Notes: a model not told the origin generated them from the letters alone. DNA of 64,000 nt from Metabacillus niabensis (GCF_020524345.1 NZ_JAIVLH010000001.1:62001-126000); one strand, 5' to 3'. Positions 9,926 through 19,788 are shown, numbered from the stretch's first letter. Program-made: numbers and translations.

Positions 9926-11212
9926 ATGAATAGTTACGCAAAAAGTGAGTCAGCATTTAAGGAAGCACAAACGTTAATGCCAGGAGGAGTAAATAGTCCT
10001 GTTAGAGCTTTCAAATCAGTTGGTATGAACCCAATTTTTATGGAACGGGGAAAAGGTTCAAAAATTTATGACATTGATGGAAACGAGTATATAGATTATG
10101 TATTATCATGGGGACCACTTATCCACGGTCACTCCAATGATACGGTGGTTGAAGCGATCAAAAAGGTTGTTGAATCAGGAACAAGCTTTGGTGCGCCTAC
10201 ATTAATAGAAAATGAGCTTGCAAAGCTTGTCATTGATCGCGTGCCTTCAATTGAAGTTGTACGAATGGTCAGCTCAGGCACTGAGGCTACTATGAGTGCT
10301 TTGCGATTAGCAAGAGGCTTTACTGGCCGCAATAAGATTGTGAAATTTGAAGGGTGCTATCACGGACATGGTGATTCTTTATTAATTAAAGCAGGCTCTG
10401 GTGTTGCGACGCTAGGATTGCCTGATAGCCCGGGTGTACCGGAGGGAATTGCTAAGAATACAATTACAGTTCCTTATAATGATTTAGAAAGCATTCGATA
10501 CGCTTTTGAGCAATTTGGAGAAGATATTGCAGGCGTTATAGTAGAACCGGTAGCAGGTAACATGGGAGTTGTACCTCCTCAACCAGGCTTTCTAGAGGGC
10601 TTGCGTTCAATAACAGATCAATATGGTTCTATATTGATATTTGACGAGGTCATGACAGGCTTCCGTGTTGACTATGGATGTGCACAAGATTTTTATGGAG
10701 TGACTCCAGATTTAACTTGTCTTGGTAAAGTCATAGGTGGAGGTCTACCTGTTGGAGCATATGGCGGGAAAGCGGAAATTATGCAGCAAATCGCTCCAAG
10801 TGGTCCAATTTATCAAGCTGGAACATTATCAGGAAATCCATTAGCTATGACAGCAGGATATGAAACATTAAAGCAGCTAACAAGAGAAACTTATCAGGAA
10901 TTTCAACGTAAAGCAGACCGACTTGAAGAAGGTTTATCCAAGGCTGCGAAAGAATATGAGATTCCTCATACAATCAATCGTGCAGGATCTATGATTGGCT
11001 TCTTCTTTACAAACGAAGATGTAACAAATTATGAAAAAGCTAAAACATCAAATTTGGAGTATTTTGCCAAGTATTATCAAACAATGGCAAATGAAGGAAT
11101 ATTCCTTCCTCCTTCACAATTTGAAGGCTTATTTTTGTCTACAGCTCACACAGAAGAAGATTTGGATCGTACTATTGAAGCTGCTAAAAAAGCATTTTCT
11201 TTATTAAAATAA
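9926..11212 (+). CDS. hemL: Glutamate-1-semialdehyde 2,1-aminomutase
   Basis: PLP enzyme converting glutamate-1-semialdehyde to 5-aminolevulinate, acting directly after HemA in the pathway. 428 residues, class III aminotransferase fold. PLP lysine is Lys268 in [16 protein letters not shown], and other family motifs are [12 protein letters not shown] near the start and [14 protein letters not shown] near 120. AAGGAGAA lies 9 nt before the ATG. Last gene of the hem operon, closed by a terminator. Confidence 0.96.
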   Translation: MNSYAKSESAFKEAQTLMPGGVNSPVRAFKSVGMNPIFMERGKGSKIYDIDGNEYIDYVLSWGPLIHGHSNDTVVEAIKKVVESGTSFGAPTLIENELAKLVIDRVPSIEVVRMVSSGTEATMSALRLARGFTGRNKIVKFEGCYHGHGDSLLIKAGSGVATLGLPDSPGVPEGIAKNTITVPYNDLESIRYAFEQFGEDIAGVIVEPVAGNMGVVPPQPGFLEGLRSITDQYGSILIFDEVMTGFRVDYGCAQDFYGVTPDLTCLGKVIGGGLPVGAYGGKAEIMQQIAPSGPIYQAGTLSGNPLAMTAGYETLKQLTRETYQEFQRKADRLEEGLSKAAKEYEIPHTINRAGSMIGFFFTNEDVTNYEKAKTSNLEYFAKYYQTMANEGIFLPPSQFEGLFLSTAHTEEDLDRTIEAAKKAFSLLK

Positions 11213-11213
11213 A

Positions 11214-11248
11214 AAAAGATTCATCACAAAATGTGGTGAATCTTTTTT
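11214..11248 (+). terminator. Terminator of the hem operon
   Basis: AAAGATTCATCACA pairs with TGTGGTGAATCTTT with one G-U pair, followed by a T-run, directly after the hemL stop. Confidence 0.9.
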
Positions 11249-11352
11249 GTACTTTAAGAAAAGTTAAATATATTAAGAATTAAAGTATAAGAAGAGATAT
11301 CGACTTCCGCCATTCTTGGCTTTTCTATACAAGGAAAAAGATAAAATTAATT

Positions 11353-11380
11353 CATATTTTCCTCCTTCCAGACATACATC
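11353..11380 (+). promoter_or_regulatory. SigE-type promoter of spoVID
   Basis: -35 CATATT (11353-11358), 14-nt spacer, -10 CATACATC (11373-11380). This agrees closely with the SigE consensus (CATATT, 14, CATACAAT) and with mother-cell expression of spoVID known in B. subtilis. Confidence 0.75.
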
Positions 11381-11428
11381 TGTAATGTCATAGTTATTTT
11401 ACTAGGCTATTTGAAAGGAGGAATTATT

Positions 11429-12595
11429 TTGTCACAGGAACAGCAACTGCGTTTTTCTGTTGAAGAATCTGTATGGTTTCAAAAAGGACAGGAAGTATCT
11501 GAACTTTTATCTATTTCTTTAGATCCTGATATTTCAATTCATGAACACGATCAGTACATCTCAATTCGTGGAGCACTACTGCTGACAGGTGAATACAAAA
11601 TAGATCAAGATGGTAGTGAAGGGGATTCCTTTGAATATGCAAACGTAAGATATGTAAATGAGGTTGAAACAAGGGAAGATGGGATTAGTGAATTAAGTCA
11701 TCGCTTTCCAGTAGATATTACCATTCCAAGGAATCGCATTTCACAATTAGATGATGTTTATGTTTCGATTGAGTCCTTTGATTATGATCTCCCTGAACTA
11801 AAATGTTTGAAATTAATAGCAGATTTGTCGATAAGCGGGATTTCAGATAGTGAAGCTGTGCAAAATGAAGAGGTTGAAACAACTAGAGAAGAAGAGCTTG
11901 AACCATTATACAGGGAAAGCCAAGATGAAACAGAAGCAAATGATGAGGAATCATTTGCTCAAGCTGAAAGGACAGCAGTATCTCCTTTTTCATCATTTTA
12001 TGATGTAAATGAATCGGATGATTCGGACATGGACAAATTGTCACCACCATCGATTTCCATTCAAAAAGAGGTTACGGAAAGTCGTGAAGAAAATGAAGAA
12101 GAGACCTTTACTGAAATCTCTTCACAGGATCTTTCAGCACAAGTAGAAGAACCGGAAGAGATTGAACAGCAAGAGGTACTTAATAGTGAGCCAATTCAAG
12201 ACGAAGAGAAAGAGCAGGAAGATCTTTATGATCCGTTCTCTGTAGAAGTAAGAAAAGAAGAACAAAATGAAGAACCACAAGAAGTCCAATATTCCTTCTT
12301 TTCAAAATCTGAAGCTGAGGTTAAGGAAGTGGAAGAGCTTGAAGATCAGGATGAGAGAGATCAGAAAGATCAGAAGGATGCACATTATTTAACCAGTTTA
12401 TTTGCTAGAGATGACGAAGAAGACTTTTCTCGTCTAAAAATGTGCATTGTTCAACAGGGTGATACACTCAATTCAATTTGTGATAGATACGAAATATCAA
12501 TACAGCAAATTGTACGTGTTAATGATTTTCAAGCTGATCAAGATGTATATGAAGGACAAATTCTCTATATTCCAGCCTACTCAACTAGCAAATAA
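11429..12595 (+). CDS. spoVID: Spore coat encasement protein SpoVID
   Basis: Morphogenetic coat protein needed for encasement of the spore and partner of SafA. TTG 11429 is chosen because AAAGGAGGA (11414-11422) lies just upstream; the product starts MSQEQQLRFSVEESVWFQ, like known SpoVID. It has 388 residues: a folded N-terminal domain to about 140, a long Glu-rich low-complexity middle (about 150-325), and a C-terminal LysM domain (VQQGDTLNSICDRYEIS onward, last ~50). The B. subtilis protein is considerably longer, the difference being mainly in the acidic middle. SigE-type promoter upstream; ysxE follows, as in B. subtilis. Confidence 0.94.
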   Translation: MSQEQQLRFSVEESVWFQKGQEVSELLSISLDPDISIHEHDQYISIRGALLLTGEYKIDQDGSEGDSFEYANVRYVNEVETREDGISELSHRFPVDITIPRNRISQLDDVYVSIESFDYDLPELKCLKLIADLSISGISDSEAVQNEEVETTREEELEPLYRESQDETEANDEESFAQAERTAVSPFSSFYDVNESDDSDMDKLSPPSISIQKEVTESREENEEETFTEISSQDLSAQVEEPEEIEQQEVLNSEPIQDEEKEQEDLYDPFSVEVRKEEQNEEPQEVQYSFFSKSEAEVKEVEELEDQDERDQKDQKDAHYLTSLFARDDEEDFSRLKMCIVQQGDTLNSICDRYEISIQQIVRVNDFQADQDVYEGQILYIPAYSTSK

Positions 12596-12623
12596 AACGA
12601 ACTGATTTGAGTATGAAGTAACT

Positions 12624-12663
12624 AAAACAGCATGGGGGCTACCTGATCCTCAGCTGTTTTTTT
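12624..12663 (+). terminator. Terminator after spoVID
   Basis: AAAACAGC (12624-12631) pairs with GCTGTTTT (12653-12660), with an inner GGGG/CCTC pairing and a U-run overlapping the right arm. It may let ysxE be partly uncoupled from spoVID. Confidence 0.7.
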
Positions 12664-12697
12664 CAGTTCAAGCCGATGATTTGAGGTGAACAAAACT

Positions 12698-13726
12698 GTG
12701 CAATTGTCATTAAGTGAAATTCGGCCGCTGTTACATGATTATAACCTATCCCCTGAATACACTGAGGAATTAAGTAAAAAAGCAATAAAGATATATACAG
12801 ATACAGGTCCATTTGTATTAAAAAAGCTCTCGAAAGGGTTTAATCCTTACTTTGTAGATTCCTTAAGAATTCTAAAAGATAATAAATATTCTCATCATGT
12901 ACCACTAGTCAGCAATAACCAACAGCAACTATTATCGTACTATAATGGTGAATACTATTATCTAATGCCATGGTTATCAAATGAACAAGAAGAGGAACGG
13001 GACGCCAGACATCAATATTTATTTAAAGAGGTAGCCACTCTTCATAAAAAAACAGAAAAGAAACACGACATCAGTACCAAGGATGTATTAAATCATTATG
13101 AAGAAACAGTAAAACGGTGGGATGAGGCAAAAGAAATGTACGAAACATTCGTCGAGCAATGTGAACAAAAAATCTATCTTTCACCTTTTGAATTACAAGC
13201 AGTCACCTACTATACAGAAGTATCCCGTGCGATAGATTTTTCTAAGAAAAAACTTGAAGAATGGTCCAATCTGATGGAAGAAGAAAAGTCAACTAGAGTT
13301 GTCTTAATTCATGGAAAAATATCGGCACGCCATTTTTTATATGATGATGATGGAAACGGGTATTTAACGAATTTTGAGCGCTCAAAATATGCCTCCCCGA
13401 TTGATGATTTTTTGCTGTTTATGAATCGAACGGCAACCACCTATCCGATTCAAAGTGACGATTGTGTTAACTGGTTTTATACGTATCAAAAGGGATACTC
13501 TTATACTGCTGAGGAAATGAGCCTGTTTTTAAGCTATTTGGCATATCCCGATCGTATATGTCATTTAATCAAAACTTATAGGAAGGAGAAGAAAAAGCGC
13601 TCAGAGTTGGACAGAAACAAACATTTAGTAAAGGCATATTGGCAGTTTAAAAATGTAGAATATTTTGTGATGAAAGTATCTGAGATTGAAGAGAAAAAGA
13701 AAATGGAAGCAGAGGAACAATCATAA
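12698..13726 (+). CDS. ysxE: YsxE, CotS/kinase-fold spore coat protein
   Basis: A 342-residue protein of the CotS/YsxE family, which has an aminoglycoside-phosphotransferase-like fold. B. subtilis YsxE is a coat protein dependent on SpoVID/SafA layers. Visible: a kinase-like N-lobe with GPFVLKKLSKGF (the lysine is a candidate ATP-contacting residue) and the pieces VVLIHGKISARHFLYDD and YLTNFERSKYASPIDDF, at the places of the kinase catalytic loop and metal-binding segment. HGKIS replaces the usual HGDLH aspartate, so phosphotransfer activity is doubtful. GTG 12698 is preferred over GTG 12686 because GAGGTGA (12683-12689) then has correct spacing. Confidence 0.88.
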   Translation: MQLSLSEIRPLLHDYNLSPEYTEELSKKAIKIYTDTGPFVLKKLSKGFNPYFVDSLRILKDNKYSHHVPLVSNNQQQLLSYYNGEYYYLMPWLSNEQEEERDARHQYLFKEVATLHKKTEKKHDISTKDVLNHYEETVKRWDEAKEMYETFVEQCEQKIYLSPFELQAVTYYTEVSRAIDFSKKKLEEWSNLMEEEKSTRVVLIHGKISARHFLYDDDGNGYLTNFERSKYASPIDDFLLFMNRTATTYPIQSDDCVNWFYTYQKGYSYTAEEMSLFLSYLAYPDRICHLIKTYRKEKKKRSELDRNKHLVKAYWQFKNVEYFVMKVSEIEEKKKMEAEEQS

Positions 13727-13733
13727 ACGTTTT

Positions 13734-13768
13734 AAAGAGGGAGAGAAAAGCCTTCCCTCTTTTTGTTT
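13734..13768 (+). terminator. Terminator of ysxE
   Basis: AAAGAGGGA (13734-13742) pairs with TCCCTCTTT (13754-13762), followed by TTGTTTT. The minus-strand side lacks a U-run, so it mainly serves ysxE. Confidence 0.85.
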
Positions 13769-13959
13769 TAAATCCAATCATAACGTAAAGCAATAGCTAA
13801 ACCGATTAAGATCCCTAATAGAAGAACATCAAATGTTGTAGGAAAAAATACAGTACGTATTCCTTGAAAAATGGTTAACGGAATAATGATTTGAATACCA
13901 ACCTCACGGATTTGTCTAACCCAGGGTGGTAAAGAATATGGATTATAACGCTTCTTCAT
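13768..13959 (-). CDS. Small membrane protein of unknown function
   Basis: A 63-residue protein starting MKKRYNPYSLPPWVRQIREVG. The start at 13959 is set by a strong minus-strand Shine-Dalgarno AAGGAGGAG, 7 nt upstream; an earlier in-frame start at 14001 has none. It has a basic, aromatic N-terminus and two hydrophobic segments (about residues 22-38 and 42-58) separated by FFPTT. I recognise no named family. It lies antisense between ysxE and the valS leader, where B. subtilis has no gene I can recall. The good ribosome site and clean membrane pattern support a real gene; membrane attachment is inferred. Confidence 0.65.
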   Translation of the reverse strand: MKKRYNPYSLPPWVRQIREVGIQIIIPLTIFQGIRTVFFPTTFDVLLLGILIGLAIALRYDWI

Positions 13960-14199
13960 ATCATAACTCCTCCTTACACTCATTTTCGAAAAAATTCTCA
14001 CCTTTTTTTACACATGTTCATAAAATACGTTCAACATCGAATTTTCGTACAAATCGCCACTAATGTAAGGTATTCCAAAAAATGTGATAAGTGCCTGTAT
14101 GAATGGAAGGAAAAATGGAGAAAATATTGACGGTAAAATGTATTATTTAGTAATATAAGATAGATGAAAAGAAACAACTACATATTTAGTAAACGTTGA
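13960..14199 (+). other. Region upstream of the valS T-box
   Basis: AT-rich stretch holding the valS promoter (14127-14156) and presumably the promoter of the minus-strand membrane gene. No ORF or hairpin is evident. Confidence 0.45.
14127..14156 (+). promoter_or_regulatory. Putative SigA promoter of valS
   Basis: TTGACG (14127-14132), 18-nt spacer, TAATAT (14151-14156). Transcription would start near 14163, just ahead of the T-box Stem I, which is where a T-box promoter belongs. Confidence 0.55.
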
Positions 14200-14448
14200 T
14201 TGGGAAGAGTACATTGTCTTCACTTTACAGAGAGAGAAATCATTTGCTGGAAGATTTCTTATGTTGAGGCTTTGGAAGGTCGCCCAGGAGTTACTTCCTT
14301 GAAAGAATAGTAGAAGAGGTCGGTGAAAACCGTTATCATATTGAGTGTATAGGCTTGATGCATCTTTTAATGATGATTAGTCTATGAAAAAAGGTGGTAC
14401 CGCGAAATTTTCTCCTTTCGTCCTTTTAGGGATGAAGGGAGTTTTTTA
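14200..14448 (+). ncRNA. T-box leader (valine) of valS
   Basis: tRNA-sensing leader that permits readthrough when uncharged tRNA(Val) binds. The base of Stem I pairs GGAAG (14203-14207) with CTTCC (14294-14298). The AGTA loop-E motif follows at 14208-14211. The codon immediately before A14293 is GUU (14290-14292), a valine specifier, which fits the downstream gene. The T-box core AAGGTGGTACCGCG is at 14391-14404. The intrinsic terminator is CTCCTTTCGTCC against GGGATGAAGGGAG with a U-run (14412-14448). Confidence 0.93.
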
Positions 14449-14499
14449 TTTTTACTATCGAAGAATCCAGGGAGATAGATGTATGAAGGAGGAAACAAA

Positions 14500-17148
14500 A
14501 TGGAAAATCATGAACAACAGCTTTCATTACCAACAAAATATGATCCAAATGCAATTGAGAAAAATCGTTATTCCTTTTGGTTGGAAGGAAAATACTTTGA
14601 GGCAACAGGGGATGAGAAAAAACAGCCATACACAATTGTCATTCCCCCGCCAAATGTTACAGGTAAACTTCACTTAGGTCATGCGTGGGATACAACATTA
14701 CAAGATATTTTGACTCGTATGAAAAGAATGCAAGGCTATGATGTATTATGGCTGCCGGGAATGGACCATGCCGGTATCGCTACACAAGCAAAGGTAGAGG
14801 CAAAGCTACGTGAAGAAGGTAAATCACGCTATGATTTAGGTCGTGAAAAATTCGTTGAAGAAACATGGAAGTGGAAGGAAGAATACGCTGGCCATATTCG
14901 TGAGCAATGGGCGAAAATTGGTTTAGGTTTAGATTATTCACGCGAACGTTTTACCCTTGATGAAGGCTTATCAAAAGCCGTTCGTGAAGTGTTCGTTACA
15001 CTTTACAAAAAAGGACTTATTTATCGCGGAGAGTACATCATTAACTGGGATCCGCAAACAAAAACAGCTCTCTCCGATATTGAAGTTATTTATAAAGATG
15101 TTCAAGGTGCTTTTTATCATATGAGCTATCCACTTGCTGATGGTTCCGGTTCAATCGAAGTAGCAACGACTCGTCCAGAAACAATGCTTGGAGATACGGC
15201 TGTCGCTGTTCACCCTGAAGATGAACGTTATAAACACCTAATCGGCAAAAAAGTTATCTTACCAATTGTTGGACGTGAGATTCCAATTGTTGGCGATGAT
15301 TATGTAGATATGGAGTTTGGTTCAGGTGCTGTTAAAATAACGCCTGCACATGACCCGAATGACTTCGAACTTGGAAACCGTCATAATCTTGAACGAATTC
15401 TAGTCATGAACGAAGATGGAACAATGAATTCAAATGCTGGAACTTATAATGGCTTAGATCGCTTTGAATGTAGAAAGAAAATTGTAAAAGACCTACAAGA
15501 ACAAGGTGTATTATTCAAAATTGAAGAACATATGCATTCTGTTGGTCATAGTGAAAGAAGCGGCGCGGTTGTAGAACCATATCTTTCCACACAATGGTTT
15601 GTCAAAATGCAACCACTGGCAGATGAAGCAATTAAACTTCAGGAAGAAGATGAAAAAGTAAATTTTGTTCCTGATCGATTTGAGAAAACGTATTTACGTT
15701 GGATGGAAAACATTCGTGACTGGTGTATTTCCCGTCAGCTCTGGTGGGGACATCGAATTCCTGCCTGGTACCATAAAGAAACAGGGGAAGTATATGTAAA
15801 CCAGGAGCCGCCGGCAGATATTGAAAATTGGACACAAGATAATGATGTTCTAGATACTTGGTTCAGTTCTGCATTATGGCCATTTTCAACAATGGGCTGG
15901 CCTGATACAGAATCAGTTGACTTTAAACGTTATTATCCAACAGATGCTCTTGTAACAGGCTATGATATTATCTTTTTCTGGGTATCTCGCATGATCTTCC
16001 AAGGACTTGAATTCACAGGTAAACGTCCATTCAAGGATGTATTAATACATGGACTTGTACGGGATGAGCAAGGTCGTAAAATGAGTAAATCTTTAGGAAA
16101 TGGTGTAGATCCGATGGAAGTCATTGATCAATATGGGGCAGATTCACTACGCTACTTCCTATCAACAGGAAGCTCGCCTGGTCAAGATTTACGATTCAGC
16201 TATGAAAAAGTGGAATCAACATGGAACTTTGCGAACAAAATCTGGAATGCATCCCGATTTGCTCTCATGAATATGGATGGTTTAACATTTGAAGAAATTG
16301 ACTTATCAGGTGAAAAGTCAGTTGCTGATAAATGGATTTTAACCCGCTTAAATGAAACGATTGAAAATGTGACAAAACTGGCTGATAAGTATGAGTTTGG
16401 TGAAGTAGGACGATTACTATACAACTTCATTTGGGATGATTTCTGTGATTGGTACATTGAAATGGCGAAGCTGCCATTATATGGTGAGGACGAAGCAGCG
16501 AAGAAAACAACGCGTTCAATCCTTGCTTATGTACTAGATAACACAATGAGGTTATTGCATCCATTCATGCCATTTATTACAGAAGAAATCTGGCAGTCTC
16601 TTCCACATCAAGGCGAGTCGATTACAATCGCAGCATGGCCAACTGTTAATGAAGATTTAACAGATCATAAAGCGGCAACAGAAATGAAACTTCTAGTAGA
16701 AGTCATTCGTGCTGTCCGTAATATTCGTTCTGAAGTAAATACGCCAATGAGCAAGCAAATTCCAATGACAATCAAGGCGAAAGATCAAGGTGTGTTAGCA
16801 CAACTGGAAAATAACCTTGCGTATATTGAGAAATTCTGTAACACAAGTTCTTTAAATATCGTGACAGAAGTTACAGCGAACGAAAAATCCATGACAGCTG
16901 TTGTGACGGGTGCTGAAATCATCCTGCCAATTGAAGGATTAATCAACATTGAAGAAGAAATTAAACGTCTTGAAAAAGAACGTGAAAAACTCGATAAAGA
17001 AGTGGAACGCGTTCAGAAGAAATTGGGTAATGAAGGTTTTCTTAAGAAGGCACCTGAAAAGGTTATTGAGGAAGAGAAAGCAAAAGAAAAAGATTATCTG
17101 GAAAAACGTGACATCGTTTTAGCTAGAATTCAAGAGCTAAGAGGATAA
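14500..17148 (+). CDS. valS: Valyl-tRNA synthetase
   Basis: Class I aminoacyl-tRNA synthetase that charges tRNA(Val) and edits misactivated threonine. ATG 14500 has GAAGGAGG (14484-14491) upstream; the ATG at 14479 would place that site inside the gene. 882 residues. HIGH-type signature HLGH at 58-61 in [14 protein letters not shown], the CP1 editing domain in the middle ([13 protein letters not shown]), KMSKS at 527-531, an anticodon-binding domain and the C-terminal coiled-coil arm characteristic of ValS ([21 protein letters not shown], truncated here for length, last ~70 residues). Controlled by the valine T-box just upstream. Confidence 0.98.
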   Translation: MENHEQQLSLPTKYDPNAIEKNRYSFWLEGKYFEATGDEKKQPYTIVIPPPNVTGKLHLGHAWDTTLQDILTRMKRMQGYDVLWLPGMDHAGIATQAKVEAKLREEGKSRYDLGREKFVEETWKWKEEYAGHIREQWAKIGLGLDYSRERFTLDEGLSKAVREVFVTLYKKGLIYRGEYIINWDPQTKTALSDIEVIYKDVQGAFYHMSYPLADGSGSIEVATTRPETMLGDTAVAVHPEDERYKHLIGKKVILPIVGREIPIVGDDYVDMEFGSGAVKITPAHDPNDFELGNRHNLERILVMNEDGTMNSNAGTYNGLDRFECRKKIVKDLQEQGVLFKIEEHMHSVGHSERSGAVVEPYLSTQWFVKMQPLADEAIKLQEEDEKVNFVPDRFEKTYLRWMENIRDWCISRQLWWGHRIPAWYHKETGEVYVNQEPPADIENWTQDNDVLDTWFSSALWPFSTMGWPDTESVDFKRYYPTDALVTGYDIIFFWVSRMIFQGLEFTGKRPFKDVLIHGLVRDEQGRKMSKSLGNGVDPMEVIDQYGADSLRYFLSTGSSPGQDLRFSYEKVESTWNFANKIWNASRFALMNMDGLTFEEIDLSGEKSVADKWILTRLNETIENVTKLADKYEFGEVGRLLYNFIWDDFCDWYIEMAKLPLYGEDEAAKKTTRSILAYVLDNTMRLLHPFMPFITEEIWQSLPHQGESITIAAWPTVNEDLTDHKAATEMKLLVEVIRAVRNIRSEVNTPMSKQIPMTIKAKDQGVLAQLENNLAYIEKFCNTSSLNIVTEVTANEKSMTAVVTGAEIILPIEGLINIEEEIKRLEKEREKLDKEVERVQKKLGNEGFLKKAPEKVIEEEKAKEKDYLEKRDIVLARIQELRG

Positions 17149-17214
17149 TTGATACCTTAATAACAAGCTAATTGATAAAATATTACTGTCAGTTAAGATT
17201 TAAATAGAAGTGTG

Positions 17215-17252
17215 ACTCGGGTGGTACTAACTATTAGTTCCCCCGAGTTTTT
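17215..17252 (+). terminator. Terminator-like hairpin between valS and folC
   Basis: ACTCGGG pairs with CCCGAGT, then GGTACTAA pairs with TTAGTTCC with one mismatch, with the run TTTT after it. The 5' arm contains GGGTGGTAC, which looks like the beginning of a T-box core, but the CCGCG part and any Stem I are missing. Confidence 0.75.
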
Positions 17253-17276
17253 ACATGGACAAAGGAGGCTATGTGT

Positions 17277-18602
17277 GTGTTTTCACAGTATGATGATGCA
17301 ATAAACTGGATTCATGACCGTTTAAAATTTGGTGTGAAACCAGGCCTCAAAAGAATGGAATGGCTGTTAAATAAGCTAGACCATCCAGAAAAAAAAATCC
17401 CGACCATTCATGTAGCAGGAACGAACGGTAAAGGGTCCACAATTTCTTATATGCTGCATATGCTTATGGAAGCAGGTTACAAGGTAGGAACCTTTACTTC
17501 ACCTTATATCGAAACATTTAATGAGCGAATAAGTGTAAATGGTCAGCCTATAACAGATGATGAGATGTTATCTTTAGTAAATGAAGTAAAGCCATATGCA
17601 GAGAAAATAGAAAATACTGACCTAGGTTCACCAACCGAATTTGAAATCATTACAACGATGATGTTTTTATATTTTGGAAAAGTTAATAAACCTGACTTTC
17701 TATTACTAGAAACAGGACTTGGTGGCAGGTTGGATTCTACTAACGTCATAGATCCTATTTTATCTGTTATTACAAACATAGGGTATGACCACATGACTAT
17801 ACTCGGTGACACGATAACTGATATTGCTCGTGAGAAAGCAGGTATCATTAAAAAGGGAAGACCAATTTTCACAGCAGCAGAAAAAGAAGATGCACTTGAG
17901 GTGCTTTCGCAATCAGCAAAAGATAAAAATGCTCCTTATTACTCACTTGGTAAAGATATAAGTGTAAAGAACCTTTCTCCTTGGGAACATGGTGAAAAGT
18001 TCTCAGTAAAAACAGAAACCAACACATATGAAGATGTCAAAATTAAGATGAGAGGAAATCATCAAATTAAAAATGCAGCGCTTGCTATTTCTGTTATTGA
18101 TTATTTAAAAGAGCAAGGGGCCGTAAAAATGACCTATGATGAAGTTGTGAAAGGAATAAAGAAATCAATGTGGAAAGGCCGCTTTGAGCTTATTCATCAA
18201 AATCCGGTCGTGATCGTTGACGGTGCACACAATGATGAAGGAATTGAAAGTTTAATTGATACGATTAAAAGGCATTATTCCCATAATCGAATTCATTTTT
18301 TATTCAGTGCACTGAGTGATAAAAATTATAAGAAAATGATTGATCGATTGAGTACTGTTGCGACCACCATGCATTTTACGACGTTTGATTTTCCGAGAGC
18401 AGCAAGGGCTGAAGACTTATATTCTGCATGTGAGTTTGATAAAAAGTCTTTTTCTAAGTCTTGGCAGGGACTATTGAATGAGTTGCTAGTGTCAAATGAA
18501 AATAAAAAAAATGATCTAATAATTGTTACCGGATCACTTTATTTTATTTCCGCTATTCGAAATTACCTGCTTAAAAAAGATTCTAATAATAAAAGTACTT
18601 AA
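17277..18602 (+). CDS. folC: Folylpolyglutamate synthase / dihydrofolate synthase
   Basis: Mur-ligase-family enzyme that adds glutamate to folates with ATP. GTG 17277 lies 8 nt after AAAGGAGG (17261-17268); ATG 17271 would be too close to it. 441 residues. The ATP-binding loop HVAGTNGKGST is near residue 45, GLGGRLDSTNVI and the lysine-containing REKAGIIKKG follow, and the C-terminal ligase domain has VDGAHNDEGI near 315. Downstream of valS, as in B. subtilis. Confidence 0.96.
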   Translation: MFSQYDDAINWIHDRLKFGVKPGLKRMEWLLNKLDHPEKKIPTIHVAGTNGKGSTISYMLHMLMEAGYKVGTFTSPYIETFNERISVNGQPITDDEMLSLVNEVKPYAEKIENTDLGSPTEFEIITTMMFLYFGKVNKPDFLLLETGLGGRLDSTNVIDPILSVITNIGYDHMTILGDTITDIAREKAGIIKKGRPIFTAAEKEDALEVLSQSAKDKNAPYYSLGKDISVKNLSPWEHGEKFSVKTETNTYEDVKIKMRGNHQIKNAALAISVIDYLKEQGAVKMTYDEVVKGIKKSMWKGRFELIHQNPVVIVDGAHNDEGIESLIDTIKRHYSHNRIHFLFSALSDKNYKKMIDRLSTVATTMHFTTFDFPRAARAEDLYSACEFDKKSFSKSWQGLLNELLVSNENKKNDLIIVTGSLYFISAIRNYLLKKDSNNKST

Positions 18603-19014
18603 TAAATTAAGTATTAAAATAGGTGGATATTTAAGTAATTCGAATATACGGAAGGTGATTAATAGGAAGGTTAAAGAATTCTTGTCATTTTTTCACTTGC
18701 TCTTTACATTTCATATTATAAGAAATATTCCCTACACAATTATCGACTAATTTGTTATCTTTTTGTAAAGATTAAACAAATTCATTATATTAAGTTTATT
18801 GAATTGGTATAATTGACCTAGGTTTCATATTCTGAAAAAAAACGGCGATTTGATAGACTGGGAGGATGCTAAGGTTGAAAAGTAAACCAACTTGAGCTGT
18901 GAGGTTATTCAAGAAGTGGTGGTTACTGTAAGAAATTTAATTTATTATTGAAATAATTTCTATAAAAATAAGTATAGTTATTGTGTATTTTTCTATTGAA
19001 AAGGAGCCCTTGAA
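18603..19014 (+). other. 412-base gap upstream of comC
   Basis: No convincing gene. There is a strong extended -10 element TGGTATAAT (18805-18813) and a later TATAGT (18973-18978). Between 18932 and 18962 are two AT-rich blocks, GAAATTTAATTTA and GAAATAATTTCTA, that loosely resemble ComK half-sites (AAAA-N5-TTTT). GGGAGGATG near 18860 opens only a nine-codon ORF. The segment could be the decayed remains of something longer, but nothing is recognisable. Confidence 0.4.
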
Positions 19015-19788
19015 ATGCTAACACCCTTCATTCTACACACCTACATCTTCATCATAGGTGCAGTCCTTGGCTCCTTTTATAATGTTGTAGGACTACGCGT
19101 CCCATTAAAAAAATCGATCACATACCCTGGCTCATCCTGCTCAGTATGCAACAAAAAACTATCAGTACTTGAATTAATCCCAATACTATCTTACCTATTT
19201 CAAAACGGTAAATGTCGAAACTGCAAAACATCTATTTCACCTTTATATCCTACAATGGAGTTTCTCACTGCAATTCTTTTTACAATTTCACCGATACTGG
19301 TGGGATGGTCAAAAGAATTGGTTATCTCCTGGACACTTATCTCGTTATGTATGATTGTAATTGTTTCTGATATAAAATATATGATTATTCCTGATAAAGT
19401 AAATGTATTTTTTCTATTTTTATTTTTAGGAGAACGCCTTATTATTCCAACAGATCCTTGGTGGGATCCTTTTGCAGGCTTAGTAATTGGAACCTTTGCG
19501 CCGCTTGTCGTTATTTTGGTTAGTCGTGGGGGCATGGGTGGGGGCGATATGAAGCTATTGGCTGTATTTGGTCTTGCTTTAGGGTGGAAACCTGTTTTAT
19601 TAAGTTTTTTTCTAGCTACATTAATCGGCACAGTTATTGGGATTATCGGAATGATGATGGGTTTTATTAAAACGGGAAAACCTTTTCCTTTTGGTCCATT
19701 CCTCGTGCTAGGTGCTTTAATATCTTATTTCTTTGGTCAATATCTAATCCAGTTGTATGTAACAAATTTCTTTCCTTACTTCTTTTAA
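19015..19788 (+). CDS. comC: Type 4 prepilin peptidase ComC
   Basis: Membrane aspartic protease that cleaves and N-methylates the pseudopilins of the competence apparatus. 257 residues. An N-terminal segment is followed by a zinc-type four-cysteine loop (CSVC and CRNC, about residues 42-65), then about seven membrane helices. Catalytic aspartates are Asp119 in SDIKYMIIPDKV and Asp178 in GGGDMKLLA (the GxGD motif). AAGGAG lies 9 nt before the ATG. It sits between folC and spoIIB as in B. subtilis. The first ~70 codons favour C-ending codons far more than the rest, suggesting a mosaic origin. Confidence 0.95.
   Translation: MLTPFILHTYIFIIGAVLGSFYNVVGLRVPLKKSITYPGSSCSVCNKKLSVLELIPILSYLFQNGKCRNCKTSISPLYPTMEFLTAILFTISPILVGWSKELVISWTLISLCMIVIVSDIKYMIIPDKVNVFFLFLFLGERLIIPTDPWWDPFAGLVIGTFAPLVVILVSRGGMGGGDMKLLAVFGLALGWKPVLLSFFLATLIGTVIGIIGMMMGFIKTGKPFPFGPFLVLGALISYFFGQYLIQLYVTNFFPYFF

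Noticed and set aside
17149-17276. Second T-box riboswitch before folC
   Set aside because: Only about 65 bases lie between the valS stop and the hairpin, too few for Stem I, and the CCGCG part of the T-box core is missing.
18523-18750. 75-residue frame overlapping the folC end
   Set aside because: It starts within folC in another frame, lacks a ribosome site and matches nothing known; a shorter GTG version at about 18655 is only about 31 codons.
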